A stretch of 64,000 nt of DNA from NCBI GenBank assembly GCA_900553465.1, contig USDT01000004.1, positions 54,190 to 118,189 of the forward strand. The letters are read 5' to 3'. This document shows, one piece after another, positions 38,149 through 46,553 of the stretch; within the stretch, counting starts at the first letter, position 1, and each line of letters starts with the position of its first letter. Source of the DNA: an uncultured Prevotella sp. (GTDB lineage: Bacteria; Bacteroidota; Bacteroidia; Bacteroidales; Bacteroidaceae). Under the pieces are notes generated by a model. That model made no database searches, was not told the origin of the DNA, and was given only the letters and a program-made list of their open reading frames with translations. Made by a program: the position numbers and the translations under genes.

Positions 38149-38505
38149 CTATTTCTCATGCTCGGCGTTGTAAAGCGCTATGTCGCCTCTTTCTCCTGTG
38201 CGTATCCTTATGGCGTCTTCCACAGGAATGATGAATATCCGCCCGTCGCCTATCTCGCCCGTATATGCGGCTTTCATCACGGCTTCTACTGTCTTTTCCA
38301 CGTTTTTCTCTCTCACGACAATCGATATGAGGATGCGCTCAATGGAGCTTGTGTCGTAAGCCACTCCGCGATAGATACGCGCTTCACGTGTTTTTCCCAC
38401 ACCTCTCACTTCGTAGTATGAGAACCATTCGATGTCCGCCTCGAGCAGTGCTTCCTTCACATCGTCAAACCTGGTACGGCGGATGATCGCTTCAATTTTC
38501 TTCAT
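38149..38505 (-). CDS. glnK: Nitrogen regulatory protein P-II
   Basis: 118 residues. The N-terminal beta strand MKKIEAIIRRTRFDDVKEAL, the T-loop with IYRGVAYDTSSIER (Tyr50 aligns with the uridylylated Tyr51 of enterobacterial P-II) and the B-loop KAAYTGEIGDGRIFI, IRIRTGERG are conserved. The T-loop after the Tyr (DTSSIERILI) differs from the enterobacterial SVNFLPKVKI type, so Tyr modification should not be assumed. It binds ATP/ADP and 2-oxoglutarate and plugs the ammonium channel. First recognised gene of the operon. Confidence 0.94.
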   Translation of the reverse strand: MKKIEAIIRRTRFDDVKEALLEADIEWFSYYEVRGVGKTREARIYRGVAYDTSSIERILISIVVREKNVEKTVEAVMKAAYTGEIGDGRIFIIPVEDAIRIRTGERGDIALYNAEHEK

Positions 38506-38524
38506 AATGATGTGTCTTTTAGTG

Positions 38525-38911
38525 TTATATCGTTTTGTTTGGATACATCTTTGCCGGATATCCGTAGGGATTGCAGACTGTGGCCTGTTGCGCAGCGTAT
38601 GACGTCTGCTGCTTTTTATGGTGCTGACGGAGGTCGTATTTCACACCGGTATGCCTGTCTGTGTCTGCCATACGGCAATTCTCTGTTGACGTAATAAGAA
38701 GTCTTGAATGTGGGAAACAGGATTCTTTTCCTGATAATAATGTTGGCGACATACCGCAGAAACCATAGGTCTGGTGGCAGTGTAGTGTATGGTTGTGTGA
38801 TGTACCGGCGGCTGTTGATACTTCAGGTTGTTCCTGCGCATGGGCAACCTGTGCGGTTGCTATGAACGATAATAGCAGGATTATTGTGTTGTTATAAAAA
38901 ATCTTCATCAT
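38525..38911 (-). CDS. Possible small exported protein before glnK
   Basis: 128 residues. The start MMKIFYNNTIILLLSFIATA... VAHAQEQPEVST is a convincing signal peptide. The remaining 95 residues are rich in His, Cys, Thr and Tyr (HNHTLHCHQTYGF, RQHHKKQQTSYAAQQ) with no recognised domain. Bacteroidetes glnK-amt operons often begin with a gene for an outer-membrane beta-barrel protein; this could be its truncated or frameshifted relic, or a genuine small periplasmic protein. It ends 19 nt before glnK, so co-transcription is likely. Confidence 0.4.
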   Translation of the reverse strand: MMKIFYNNTIILLLSFIATAQVAHAQEQPEVSTAAGTSHNHTLHCHQTYGFCGMSPTLLSGKESCFPHSRLLITSTENCRMADTDRHTGVKYDLRQHHKKQQTSYAAQQATVCNPYGYPAKMYPNKTI

Positions 38912-39018
38912 ACTCTAATCTTTTAAGTTATTATATGTGGTGGATTTTTCCTGAATGTATCTATGTCTTTTTGAAGCTTAAATGTTGTATATCCTGTCTT
39001 TTTGCTTCTGTATGGATG

Positions 39019-39026
39019 CAAAATTA
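39019..39026 (-). promoter_or_regulatory. Possible -7 element for the glnK operon
   Basis: CAAAATTA on the plus strand reads TAATTTTG on the minus strand, about 110 nt before the start at 38911. A CTTTTAC run lies upstream but no exact TTTG at 19-21 nt. No sigma-54 type GG-N10-GC element was seen. Confidence 0.45.
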
Positions 39027-39235
39027 CTAATTAATGTAATGTAAAAGCGCGTAGTGCTGACTTTTGAGAAAAATATTTTTGTGTTCTTACAATATGGAAA
39101 CTGTAAGATTAAGAAATTGTTATTTTGTAATAAAACAGGCGGTATTATTGATAAATTGTAATTAAGACGTATGATGAAAATCTTTTTTATAATCTACGGT
39201 TTGCACAATATTATCTGATGATAAGATGCTTTTTG

Positions 39236-39330
39236 TCGCGTGAAAAGGGCGTTTTTGCTTTGCGGTTAGGGTGTTTTAAGGTTGTGTTATGGCTTTTGTT
39301 TGTTTTTCAGTGTGTGCAGGATATGCAGCC
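39236..39330 (+). repeat. Diverged fragment of the dispersed repeat
   Basis: The text gtgaaaagggcgtttttgc followed by gtgtgttatggc-like sequence resembles the central segment of form A (gcgaaacgggccgttttgcac ... tgtgatatggct at 34155-34235), with many differences. Treat as tentative. The rest of 38912-39352 is AT-rich and shows nothing else. Confidence 0.3.
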
Positions 39331-39352
39331 TTATGGGCATGGTGGCTATATA

Positions 39353-39395
39353 AAAAATGCAGGATATTCCTCCAAACGGGATATCCTGCATTTAT
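39353..39395 (-). terminator. Terminator of the fimbrillin/GLUG gene
   Basis: On the minus strand AAATGCAGGATATCCC pairs with GGAATATCCTGCATTT around a short loop, followed by a T run. The gene's stop lies 31 nt upstream. Confidence 0.85.
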
Positions 39396-39425
39396 AAGAT
39401 TATAATAAATGTTTGAAAGCGCGGA

Positions 39426-41498
39426 CTATTGTTTGGTTCCGATATATTCGGACTGTATGGCAGGTGGCAGTCCGCTTTCGGTCAATTCCCATATTTTTTT
39501 AGCTTCCCATGATGTTCCGTCGGTTGCTTTCAGGGGGCTTACGTTGTCGTCTATAAGTGTCTCGAAGTTTGTCCCGCCTATCTGTACGCAGTGGTCGGTT
39601 GTGCCTTGACCGGTAAGGTTTATGCCACTTACTCCGTCGGGAAGGATTGCGTAGCATGAAATGACATAGCCGCTCGAATATCCTGCTATGGCGCCGATGC
39701 CTGATTCGGTGCCGCTTACGCTTCCTGCGAAGGTGATGTGGGTGGAATAGCATCCGTAGATATAGGCTTTGCTGGTGTAGTTGTATCCGACGATGCCACC
39801 CATGGATTCGGAAACTATGCCATCGGTTCCGACAGTGGAAAATGCAGAATAGCACGCAACGACATCGCCTCTTGAGTTATATCCGACCACGCCGCCCAGT
39901 CGGGCACTTTTGTCTGTTGAGTTGTGGGTCACCTTGATGTTGTTGGCCACGCACTGCGCTATCGTGCCGAATCCGTTCTCGCCTGCTATGCCGCCGGCCA
40001 TCGATCCGGATACCGTTATTCCGTCTGTCGCACACTTGAGCAGGCGTCCGCTTGTGGTGATACCGCCTTCCTCGGTGGTCTGTCCTACGATTCCTCCGGC
40101 ACGGCTGTTTCTCTCACTTGATGAGATGATGCTGTTTCCGGTGACAGAACAGTATTCCACTTTGCCGTGACTTGTGCCGGCTATGCCTCCGGCTGCAGTG
40201 GATGCGCTCACATTTGTGTCCGAAACAAGACACTTGTTCACCTGCACACTGTTGTTGCCGGTGACTGCTCCGGCATACTGTCCGGTGATTTCTGAATTGT
40301 TTACTTTGCAGTTTTCTATTATTCCGAGGCTCGTTCCTGCCACGGTGCCCACGTAAGTCTTTCCGCTTACATTGGCATTGGTGAAGGTCACGTCGTGCAC
40401 TTTCGCACCGGCCGAAAGACCTCCGAAGAAACCTGCATTGGCATCATTGCTTACGGTAAGATTTGATATGGTCTTGCCGTTGCCGTTGAAATCGCCTGCG
40501 AAACCGTTCTGCATGTCGCTTCCCAGCGGTGTCCATGTGACGCCGTTCATGTCGATGTCGGCTTCAAGAACGGCTTTGCTGTTCAGACAGTCGGACTGTG
40601 CCCTCCAGCATTCCAGGCCTTCCGCATTGTAAATGTGATACACTCCGTCTATCTTGACAGCGCCGCATGCGGGCATCTGGAAGGATGTCGGCTTTATTGT
40701 TCCCAGGTTCAGAACACGTCCGGCGATGAGAGTGGCCTTGCTCGAACCTTTGCGCTGGAACATCATTCCTTTGTCATTGTAGAGTTTCAGGGTGAGTCCG
40801 TTGCTGAGAGTTCCCGGCAATGCAATGATGTAATAGGTGTTGCCGGTGGTGAATTCGCCCGCCAGTTCTATTTCTTTCACAGCATTCGCGTTGTCGGCTG
40901 TGACGGCCACAGGGTCGCTTGCTGCCACATCGGCCTTGACAGGACCGGCCAGCGCCTCTCCGTTGTTGCCGCTCAGACGTACGCTTCTTATGACTTCGCT
41001 TTCAGAGTCGAGTGTGAATTTCACCACAGCACACACGTTTCTGAAATACAGATTCCTGTTTGCGTCGGCTACGGCAACCGAGGGATTGAGTCCCTGCGCA
41101 AAGCTTCCGGCTCTTGGTTCCTGCACTCCGGGCAGGGTGGTGCCTATCTGTGCGCCGCTGATTGTCGCATCCTTGTCGTACGGATACAGGGCGTAGTAGT
41201 TGCCGTCTGACTCTGTAGCCTTGCCGGTGAAGGTGACTGCGGCTCCGCCTTGCGCTGTCGTGAACTCATTGTTCTGTCCCGTCGGATCAAAAAGAGATAT
41301 GGCGTCTCCTGCTTCCCACAGTATCTTGTTGCCTTCGGTCAGTATGCTGAAGGTCATGGCATTTGACCCTGCGGAAAACGACATCCATACTTTCTCCTGA
41401 GCAGGGCCTGCCTGCTGTTCGTCTTCAGAGCATGAAACGAACAGAGTGGAAAGGCACACCAGGCACAGCAAGTGTATAAAAAGACATTTCCTTTTCAT
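39426..41498 (-). CDS. Surface lipoprotein: fimbrillin-like domain plus GLUG repeats
   Basis: 690 residues from the Met at 41498, chosen for its lipoprotein signal (MKRKCLFIHLLCLVCLSTLF, then VSC). The N-terminal half (about 30-280) is Mfa/fimbrillin-like: WEAGDAISLFDPTG, YYALYPYDKDATISG, YFRNVCAVVKFTLDSES, YYIIALPG, LIAGRVLNLG. The C-terminal half (about 305-630) is a chain of GLUG-type repeats (FAGDFNGNGKTISNLTV, GTVAGTSLGIIENC, AGGIAGTSHGKVEYC, GGVVGYNSRGDVVACYS, GGIVGYNYTSKAYIYGCYS), a beta-solenoid seen in adhesins. Likely displayed on the outer surface for attachment. A single gene with its own terminator, not followed by an Mfa2-type anchor gene. Confidence 0.85.
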   Translation of the reverse strand: MKRKCLFIHLLCLVCLSTLFVSCSEDEQQAGPAQEKVWMSFSAGSNAMTFSILTEGNKILWEAGDAISLFDPTGQNNEFTTAQGGAAVTFTGKATESDGNYYALYPYDKDATISGAQIGTTLPGVQEPRAGSFAQGLNPSVAVADANRNLYFRNVCAVVKFTLDSESEVIRSVRLSGNNGEALAGPVKADVAASDPVAVTADNANAVKEIELAGEFTTGNTYYIIALPGTLSNGLTLKLYNDKGMMFQRKGSSKATLIAGRVLNLGTIKPTSFQMPACGAVKIDGVYHIYNAEGLECWRAQSDCLNSKAVLEADIDMNGVTWTPLGSDMQNGFAGDFNGNGKTISNLTVSNDANAGFFGGLSAGAKVHDVTFTNANVSGKTYVGTVAGTSLGIIENCKVNNSEITGQYAGAVTGNNSVQVNKCLVSDTNVSASTAAGGIAGTSHGKVEYCSVTGNSIISSSERNSRAGGIVGQTTEEGGITTSGRLLKCATDGITVSGSMAGGIAGENGFGTIAQCVANNIKVTHNSTDKSARLGGVVGYNSRGDVVACYSAFSTVGTDGIVSESMGGIVGYNYTSKAYIYGCYSTHITFAGSVSGTESGIGAIAGYSSGYVISCYAILPDGVSGINLTGQGTTDHCVQIGGTNFETLIDDNVSPLKATDGTSWEAKKIWELTESGLPPAIQSEYIGTKQ

Positions 41499-41727
41499 AT
41501 AATTACCATTCATAATTGTCTTCTTCCTCATCAAGGTCTTCGTGCGTGGAAGAACCTTCCGGCTGCGGGCTGGCGCATAAAAACTGCATTGTTTCCATCT
41601 TTATTATATTGCATGCAGGCGCAACATAATATTTTTTTACGGTTTTCATAATTCTTTTGTGTTTATGTAAGTGACAATGTAATATGTTGCCATCGCTTTA
41701 TAAGCTTGCGGGTGAACTATTACGGAG

Positions 41728-41735
41728 CAAATATA
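41728..41735 (-). promoter_or_regulatory. Possible -7 element for the fimbrillin/GLUG gene
   Basis: CAAATATA on the plus strand reads TATATTTG on the minus strand, 230 nt before the start at 41498, implying a long leader. No matching -33 element is clear. Confidence 0.4.
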
Positions 41736-42000
41736 CATATATTTTTATAATACAGCCTTTTGATTGTCATTTATTTTCAAACCATTGATTTTTTATGGTC
41801 CCGGCAGAAATTCGGTTAGGACTTGCTTTTATTAGTAAATCATTACTGAAGTCGGCAAACCGTCCTTACTGTTTGTGTCGGCACGGACCGTGCGGGCATC
41901 ATGTGAAGGGAAATAAGTGTTGGTGCAACCGCCTGACTATCGCCGTCTGGCATGTAAGGCTTTCAGATGATTCTCATAGCGCCCGATTCCGGCTTTTTAA

Positions 42001-42505
42001 AAGAAAACCCGGGTGGCGGACTTACAGTTTTTCTTGACTTTTTTTTGACAAAATAAATTCGGAAAATAGATGTAAAGGAATGTTAAATCCGACGTATTAA
42101 AGCCTGTTTCGGCTTATACCGTCTTTTCATATACTCAGTCAGGTAGTCAGGAACAATCCGTATGACGTTCCGGTTATGCCCGTTTCAGCCTCCGATATGG
42201 TCCGTATCATGGTGCGATATTGCGCATATCAGGCCCTGAAACAGGCCATATCGGAGGCTGAAACGGTGCATTTCGTACGCTGAAAAAATTACTGTCGGAT
42301 GTAAGTTGTTGGCATACAGTTGTTTGCACAAGGCTCTTATTTTTCGCGAATTTGCGTCCGAAGGAGAGTCAGCTCGTAAATTCGCGAAAAATAAACGGGG
42401 TAGAACAGAAAACTCAGACGGAAAAACCGCAACATGCTTACAATCTGAAAGAGCGCTTGCAGGGGGCATCCGGACAGAGACGGACAACACTTATCCGGGA
42501 CAGTA
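42001..42505 (+). repeat. Dispersed intergenic repeat, form B, copy 2
   Basis: About 505 nt collinear with 22001-22525. It contains two perfect inverted repeats: TTTCAGCCTCCGATATGG (42183-42200) with its complement at 42246-42263, and TTATTTTTCGCGAATTT (42337-42353) with its complement at 42378-42394. The left end has the ttacagtttttcttgac block shared with 22.0 and 63.9 kb. Open frames crossing it are not conserved in the other copy. Confidence 0.78.
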
Positions 42506-42740
42506 AAGGCAGGCTTACACAACGGTATCAATCCACACTGATTTTCTATCGGGGCTCTTTTTTGTCCGGTAGAACATTTTTATGGCATGAAGAAGCGTAT
42601 GGTGTACGTGGGAAAACCACTGTGCGGTCAGCTAACAGGCCGTTTACGTTAAACCGGTCGGTGAAAGATGTAAATGAAAACCGAGGCATTTGCGGATGGG
42701 CGGAATGCAGATGCGTAAGGTGGTAAGCACTTTCACGTAT

Positions 42741-42796
42741 AATAAAAAAAGACAGACCACAATCCGTTTCTGCTGTATATGCCGGATTGCGGTCTG
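42741..42796 (-). terminator. Terminator of the lipocalin/NlpE-like gene
   Basis: On the minus strand CAGACCGCAATCCG pairs with CGGATTGTGGTCTG (plus-strand arms 42783-42796 and 42753-42766) with one mismatch, then TTTTTTTATT. It lies 30 nt after the stop codon. Confidence 0.9.
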
Positions 42797-42825
42797 CCGT
42801 TCATGGGGTGTATGCACCCCTCCGC

Positions 42826-43593
42826 TTATTTCTGAAGGGTGAGTGTGTAGTTCAGTTTTGAATCGATCGGTGCCATTTCTTTATCGAGCATCTGTATCTT
42901 ACCGTCGAGTTTGCGGAAGTTCATTGTCTCTTTTCCGTCGAAGGATATGAGCTGTATGACGGTGGAATTCTTGTCAGCCTTGTCGCCTTTCAGAGTGTAC
43001 TGTCTGCCGTAAACCTCATAGCTGCGGTCCTGGCCTTCCTCTGCTTCAAGATAATTGAGTGTGGCATGGAACACACCGTCGCCGCTGTGTTCCTGGTGGG
43101 ATATGTTTACGGTGTATTCTATTCCCGGACACGAAGCGGCGGGAAGCGTACCTTTATAAACATCTGTCACAACTTTTCCGGCGTCAGGATTCTGTTTCAG
43201 GGAGTCGAGAACGTTGAATGGTTTCACTCCGTTCGGGTCTTCCGTCTTCACGTATGTCAGTCTGAATGTCTCGTTCTTGCCTAATATGAGAGTGTCAGCT
43301 GTATGTTTCACTATGTTGAATGTATCGTCAAACTCAATCGTCTGCCCGTTTCCGATGCTTTTTCCGCTCAGGACTATTTTTCCGTCGGCCTGTTGCCATT
43401 TCTCATAGAGCAATGTAGCCATGCCGATGGATGCGGCGCTGCCGTCCTCGTTGAGTGTCATTCCCTGTACGATGTGCGGACTTCCCGGCATTACTTCAAT
43501 CCAGTTTCCTACTAAGTCTGCACCGTTGATTCCGCTTTTCGGGCCGCATGCAACCAGTGCGAGCATGGCGGCTGCTGACAAAATCTTGTTCAT
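42826..43593 (-). CDS. Lipoprotein with lipocalin-like and NlpE-like domains
   Basis: 255 residues. Lipoprotein signal MNKILSAAAMLALVAC (Cys16). Residues about 22-110 (DLVGNWIEVMPGSP, GMTLNEDGSAASIG, WQQADGKIVLSGKS, FNIVKHTADTLIL) look like a short lipocalin-type beta barrel common in Bacteroidetes. Residues about 145-255 resemble the N-terminal domain of NlpE (YKGTLPAASCPGIEYTVNIS, GRQYTLKGD, IQLISFDGKETMNFRKLD). In NlpE this site is CxxC; here only the second Cys remains (AASC), so copper binding or redox sensing through that pair is unlikely. Envelope role unknown. Own terminator. Confidence 0.8.
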   Translation of the reverse strand: MNKILSAAAMLALVACGPKSGINGADLVGNWIEVMPGSPHIVQGMTLNEDGSAASIGMATLLYEKWQQADGKIVLSGKSIGNGQTIEFDDTFNIVKHTADTLILGKNETFRLTYVKTEDPNGVKPFNVLDSLKQNPDAGKVVTDVYKGTLPAASCPGIEYTVNISHQEHSGDGVFHATLNYLEAEEGQDRSYEVYGRQYTLKGDKADKNSTVIQLISFDGKETMNFRKLDGKIQMLDKEMAPIDSKLNYTLTLQK

Positions 43594-43723
43594 AATAGTT
43601 TTGGTTTGAGATGAATTGGTTTGTGAAACAGTTAATAAACTTCTGAATGAATACGTCGTCTTGTACTTGTCGCTTCGTTGTCTTCTGCTGTAACAGATAT
43701 TTCTGCATGCGCGAATACAGCCG

Positions 43724-43752
43724 CAAATATATCGATTTTTTCAATACGCAAA
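43724..43752 (-). promoter_or_regulatory. Probable promoter of the lipocalin/NlpE-like gene
   Basis: On the minus strand TTTG (43752-43749), 17 nt, then TATATTTG (43731-43724). The spacer is shorter than the usual 19-21 nt. The start codon is 131 nt downstream. Confidence 0.45.
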
Positions 43753-43996
43753 TATGGGTATATACTATTTTAATATGTTTTAGCACATTATGTCAAATCG
43801 GGTGTGGCGCAACCGTCATGATGCGGTGGCGCATACATGTGGCGGAGCGGGTCTTCTGAGGCAGTCGGAACATGTATGTGACGGTTGCACGTGGCCTTGG
43901 CCGTTATGTCCGGACAATGCGGTGGGGAAGTGAAAAGCAGGATGGTATGTCAGTGTAAAACACAGTCGGATCGGTGCAAAGTATGAATAATAGATG

Positions 43997-44004
43997 TATC
44001 TTTG
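43997..44004 (+). promoter_or_regulatory. Possible -7 element for the DUF1847 gene
   Basis: TATCTTTG at 43997-44004, 94 nt before the start codon; no clear -33 element. The remainder of 43753-43996 shows nothing else. Confidence 0.5.
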
Positions 44005-44097
44005 CATGATGAAGGCTGCCGTATGCCGCTGCCGCGCCGGCTGGCAGATGGCAACGTACGGCACGAAAGGCCGGCAACAACAGAAAAAAGAGAAAAT

Positions 44098-44742
44098 ATG
44101 GAGAAGGAAATGACACACAGTTGCGTGGACTGCGGCACGCAGAACTGCAAGTACAAGAACCGCACTTATCCCGACTTCTGCCTCACCACCAATCTGAAAG
44201 AGGAAGACATGCAGTGGGCACTCGAACGTTACGACGAAGGACGCAACCGTGAAGTGATGGTTGCCAGTGCCGAAGTGGAGTATGAAGGTTACTGCCAATG
44301 GACACGTGTGCAGGAAATAATGGAGTTCGCCCGCAAGATAGGGGCTCACCGCATAGGCATTGCCAACTGCATAGGACTGATAAACGAGGCACGCATCTTC
44401 GCTCGCATACTCCGGGCAAACGGCTTCGAGGCCTACTCGGTGATATGCAAGGTGGCCGGCAAACCGAAGACATCGATGGGCATTCCGGCCGAGTGTGAGA
44501 GCATAGGTGCGGCGATGTGCAACCCCATACTGCAGGCGCGGCTGCTCAACGAAGCCCACACCGATCTCAATGTGGTGATTGGTCTTTGTGTGGGCCACGA
44601 CAGTCTGTTCTACAAATACTCCGACGCTTACGTCACAACTCTTGTGACCAAGGACCGCGTGACGGGCAACAATCCGGCAGCCACGCTCTATACGGCAGGT
44701 TCGTATTACAGGAAAAAGTTTTTCGGTGATAAGGAAAAATGA
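44098..44742 (+). CDS. DUF1847 metal-binding-like protein
   Basis: 214 residues from the ATG at 44098 (MEKEMTHSCVDCGTQNCKYK); an upstream in-frame Met at 44002 would start at the promoter itself. Cys-rich N-terminus CVDCGTQNC ... FCL, then WTRVQEIMEFARKIGAHRIGIANCIGL, GFEAYSVICKVAGKPK, MCNPILQARLLNEAHTDLNVVIGLCVGHDSLFYKYS and LYTAGSYYRKKFF, which are the blocks of DUF1847 (PF08901). The many conserved Cys suggest metal or Fe-S binding; no function is known to me. Monocistronic, convergent with the flavin reductase gene. Confidence 0.88.
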   Translation: MEKEMTHSCVDCGTQNCKYKNRTYPDFCLTTNLKEEDMQWALERYDEGRNREVMVASAEVEYEGYCQWTRVQEIMEFARKIGAHRIGIANCIGLINEARIFARILRANGFEAYSVICKVAGKPKTSMGIPAECESIGAAMCNPILQARLLNEAHTDLNVVIGLCVGHDSLFYKYSDAYVTTLVTKDRVTGNNPAATLYTAGSYYRKKFFGDKEK

Positions 44743-44749
44743 GCCGTGA

Positions 44750-44787
44750 CCTTCGTGCAGGGCGACAATTATCGTCCCGCACGAAGG
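44750..44787. terminator. Hairpin between convergent genes
   Basis: CCTTCGTGCAGGGCGA (44750-44765) pairs with TCGTCCCGCACGAAGG (44772-44787) with mismatches. There is no strong T run on either side, but the place between two stop codons suggests a shared terminator. Confidence 0.6.
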
Positions 44788-44796
44788 CCGCAGCGT

Positions 44797-45357
44797 TTAT
44801 TTCAAAGCCTTGCCGTCGGAGAAAGCGTTGCCTGCTTTATCGCCAAGGGCAATATAGTTGTGGTGTATCGGGTCGTAGGTGATGGGTCTCAGCTTGAATA
44901 CATCAATCTTTCCGTCGTCGCCTATTATCGCCTCGTCGGCCGAGATGTTCACTATACGGCCCGTCATGTAGCAGCTTTCTTTGTCGTACGACAGCAGCTC
45001 GCACTCCAGCGTCATGTGCAGTTCGGCTATCAGCGGAGCGTTGACAAATTCGGACTTCACGGCGTGGAAGCCTGCCTTTGCAAACTTGTCAGGCTCCTTG
45101 TTGCCCGAAACTATGCCCACGTAGTCGCACTGTGCCACGGTGTCGGCCGTGCCCATGCTTACCGTGAATGCCTTTGTTGCGAGAATGTTCTGTGTTGTCT
45201 TGTGGCCTTCCGACAGGCACAGACCTATTGTGTCGTCGGTGTTGATGCCTCCCCATGCGGCGTTCATCACGTTAGGGCGGCCTTCCTCGTCGTAAGCTGC
45301 TACGATGAATACGGGCATGGGATAGAGCCATGTCTTTGTTCCGAAGTTCTTTCTCAT
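44797..45357 (-). CDS. Flavin reductase-like FMN-binding protein
   Basis: 186 residues. The split-barrel FMN-binding fold (PF01613) is shown by WLYPMPVFIVAAYDEEGRPN, VMNAAWGGINTDDTIGLCLS, TTQNILATKAFTVSMG and LIAELHMTLECELLS. Similar small proteins are called flavoredoxins and move electrons between FMN and partners. Last gene of the (-) operon hydrolase-SDR-TIGR04076-alcohol dehydrogenase-flavin reductase, 86 nt after the dehydrogenase. A cytoplasmic redox role with its neighbours is inferred. Confidence 0.85.
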   Translation of the reverse strand: MRKNFGTKTWLYPMPVFIVAAYDEEGRPNVMNAAWGGINTDDTIGLCLSEGHKTTQNILATKAFTVSMGTADTVAQCDYVGIVSGNKEPDKFAKAGFHAVKSEFVNAPLIAELHMTLECELLSYDKESCYMTGRIVNISADEAIIGDDGKIDVFKLRPITYDPIHHNYIALGDKAGNAFSDGKALK

Positions 45358-45443
45358 GATTTGTTTTGTTTTATTCTGATTGTTCTTTGCGCCCCGCCGC
45401 GTCAGGTTTTCTTCAGAAGGGTGGGCGGGTATTGTTGTTTTGT

Positions 45444-46499
45444 TTATCCGTTATCGTGTTTTTGGTCGTTGCTCACGGCCACTTTTATCACCCCGTCCTG
45501 TCGGTTTTCAAACACGCGGTAGGCCTCTTCTATCTGCGACAGGCCGAAACGGTGGGTGATGAGCGGTGTGGTGTCAATCTTGCCCTCGGCTATGAGGCGC
45601 AGTATCTCCTCGCAGTCGCAGCCGTCAACGCCGCCTGTCTTGAAGGTGAGATTCTTGCCGTACATGTCGGGCAGGGGCAGCGTCTGCGGACGGTCGTACA
45701 GAGCCACCACCGTAACAATGGCGTTGGGACGCGCGCATTGCCACGCAAGGCGGAACGTGTCGTCGGCCCCCGCCACCTCGATCACCACGTCGGCGCCGCC
45801 GTGACTGCTGTTCTTTCTGACAAACTCCAGACAATCGTCCGGTCCGGTGACGAGTACGTCGGGATAGTGACTGCGCACGAATGCCGCACGCTCCTCAGAT
45901 TTCTCACACACTATGATGCGCCGTGGCGTCTTCAGCATGACGCACAGCAGGGTGCAGATGCCCGTAGGTCCGGCACCGATTATGAGCACCGTGTCGTCCG
46001 GAGTTATCTCCGACATGCGCGCGGCCCAGAATCCTGTGGCGAGAATGTCGCCCGTGAAGAGAGCCTGTTCGTCGCTCACGCCGTCGGGTATGCAGTTCAG
46101 TCCCTGGTCAGCGTGCGGCACACGAACATACTCCGCCTGCCCTCCGTCGATGCGGCATCCCAGAGCCCAGCCTCCGTCGGGGTCCTCGCAGTTGTTAACG
46201 TAACCCTTTCGACAGAAGAAACATTCGCCGCAATAGGTCTCCACGTTCACCGTTACGCGGTCGCCCGGTTTCACATTCTTTACCTCCTCTCCGGTCTTTT
46301 CCACTATGCCCACCATCTCGTGGCCTACGGTTATGCCCGGTACAGCCCGCGGCACACTGCCGTGTTTGATGTGCAGGTCGCTTGTGCAGATGCTTCCAAG
46401 CGTCACGCGCACAATGGCGTCACGAGGATCTTTCAGTTCGGGCACGGGTTTTTCTCTCATTTCAAAGTGCCCTTTCTCGATGTAAGTATATGCCAACAT
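45444..46499 (-). CDS. Zinc-dependent alcohol dehydrogenase (MDR family)
   Basis: 351 residues. Catalytic zinc ligands Cys38 (GSICTSDLHIKHG), His60-Glu61 (GHEMVGIVEKTG) and Asp151 region; structural zinc Cys90, 93, 96, 104 (CGECFFCRKGYVNNC); NAD(P)-binding GAGPTG at about 175-180 followed by EKSEERAAF. This is a full-length medium-chain dehydrogenase of the threonine dehydrogenase/sorbitol dehydrogenase type. Substrate not identifiable from sequence; an alcohol or polyol is likely. Preceded by the TIGR04076 gene (54 nt) and followed by a flavin reductase. Confidence 0.9.
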   Translation of the reverse strand: MLAYTYIEKGHFEMREKPVPELKDPRDAIVRVTLGSICTSDLHIKHGSVPRAVPGITVGHEMVGIVEKTGEEVKNVKPGDRVTVNVETYCGECFFCRKGYVNNCEDPDGGWALGCRIDGGQAEYVRVPHADQGLNCIPDGVSDEQALFTGDILATGFWAARMSEITPDDTVLIIGAGPTGICTLLCVMLKTPRRIIVCEKSEERAAFVRSHYPDVLVTGPDDCLEFVRKNSSHGGADVVIEVAGADDTFRLAWQCARPNAIVTVVALYDRPQTLPLPDMYGKNLTFKTGGVDGCDCEEILRLIAEGKIDTTPLITHRFGLSQIEEAYRVFENRQDGVIKVAVSNDQKHDNG

Positions 46500-46553
46500 G
46501 ATATATTTCTCCTTTCTTTATATATGCAATATTATAATGTCAGTGCGGCGGAA

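Noticed and set aside
42352..42726. 124-residue open frame on the plus strand
   Set aside because: It crosses the form B repeat, is not conserved in the sister copy at 22.3 kb and has no recognisable domain.
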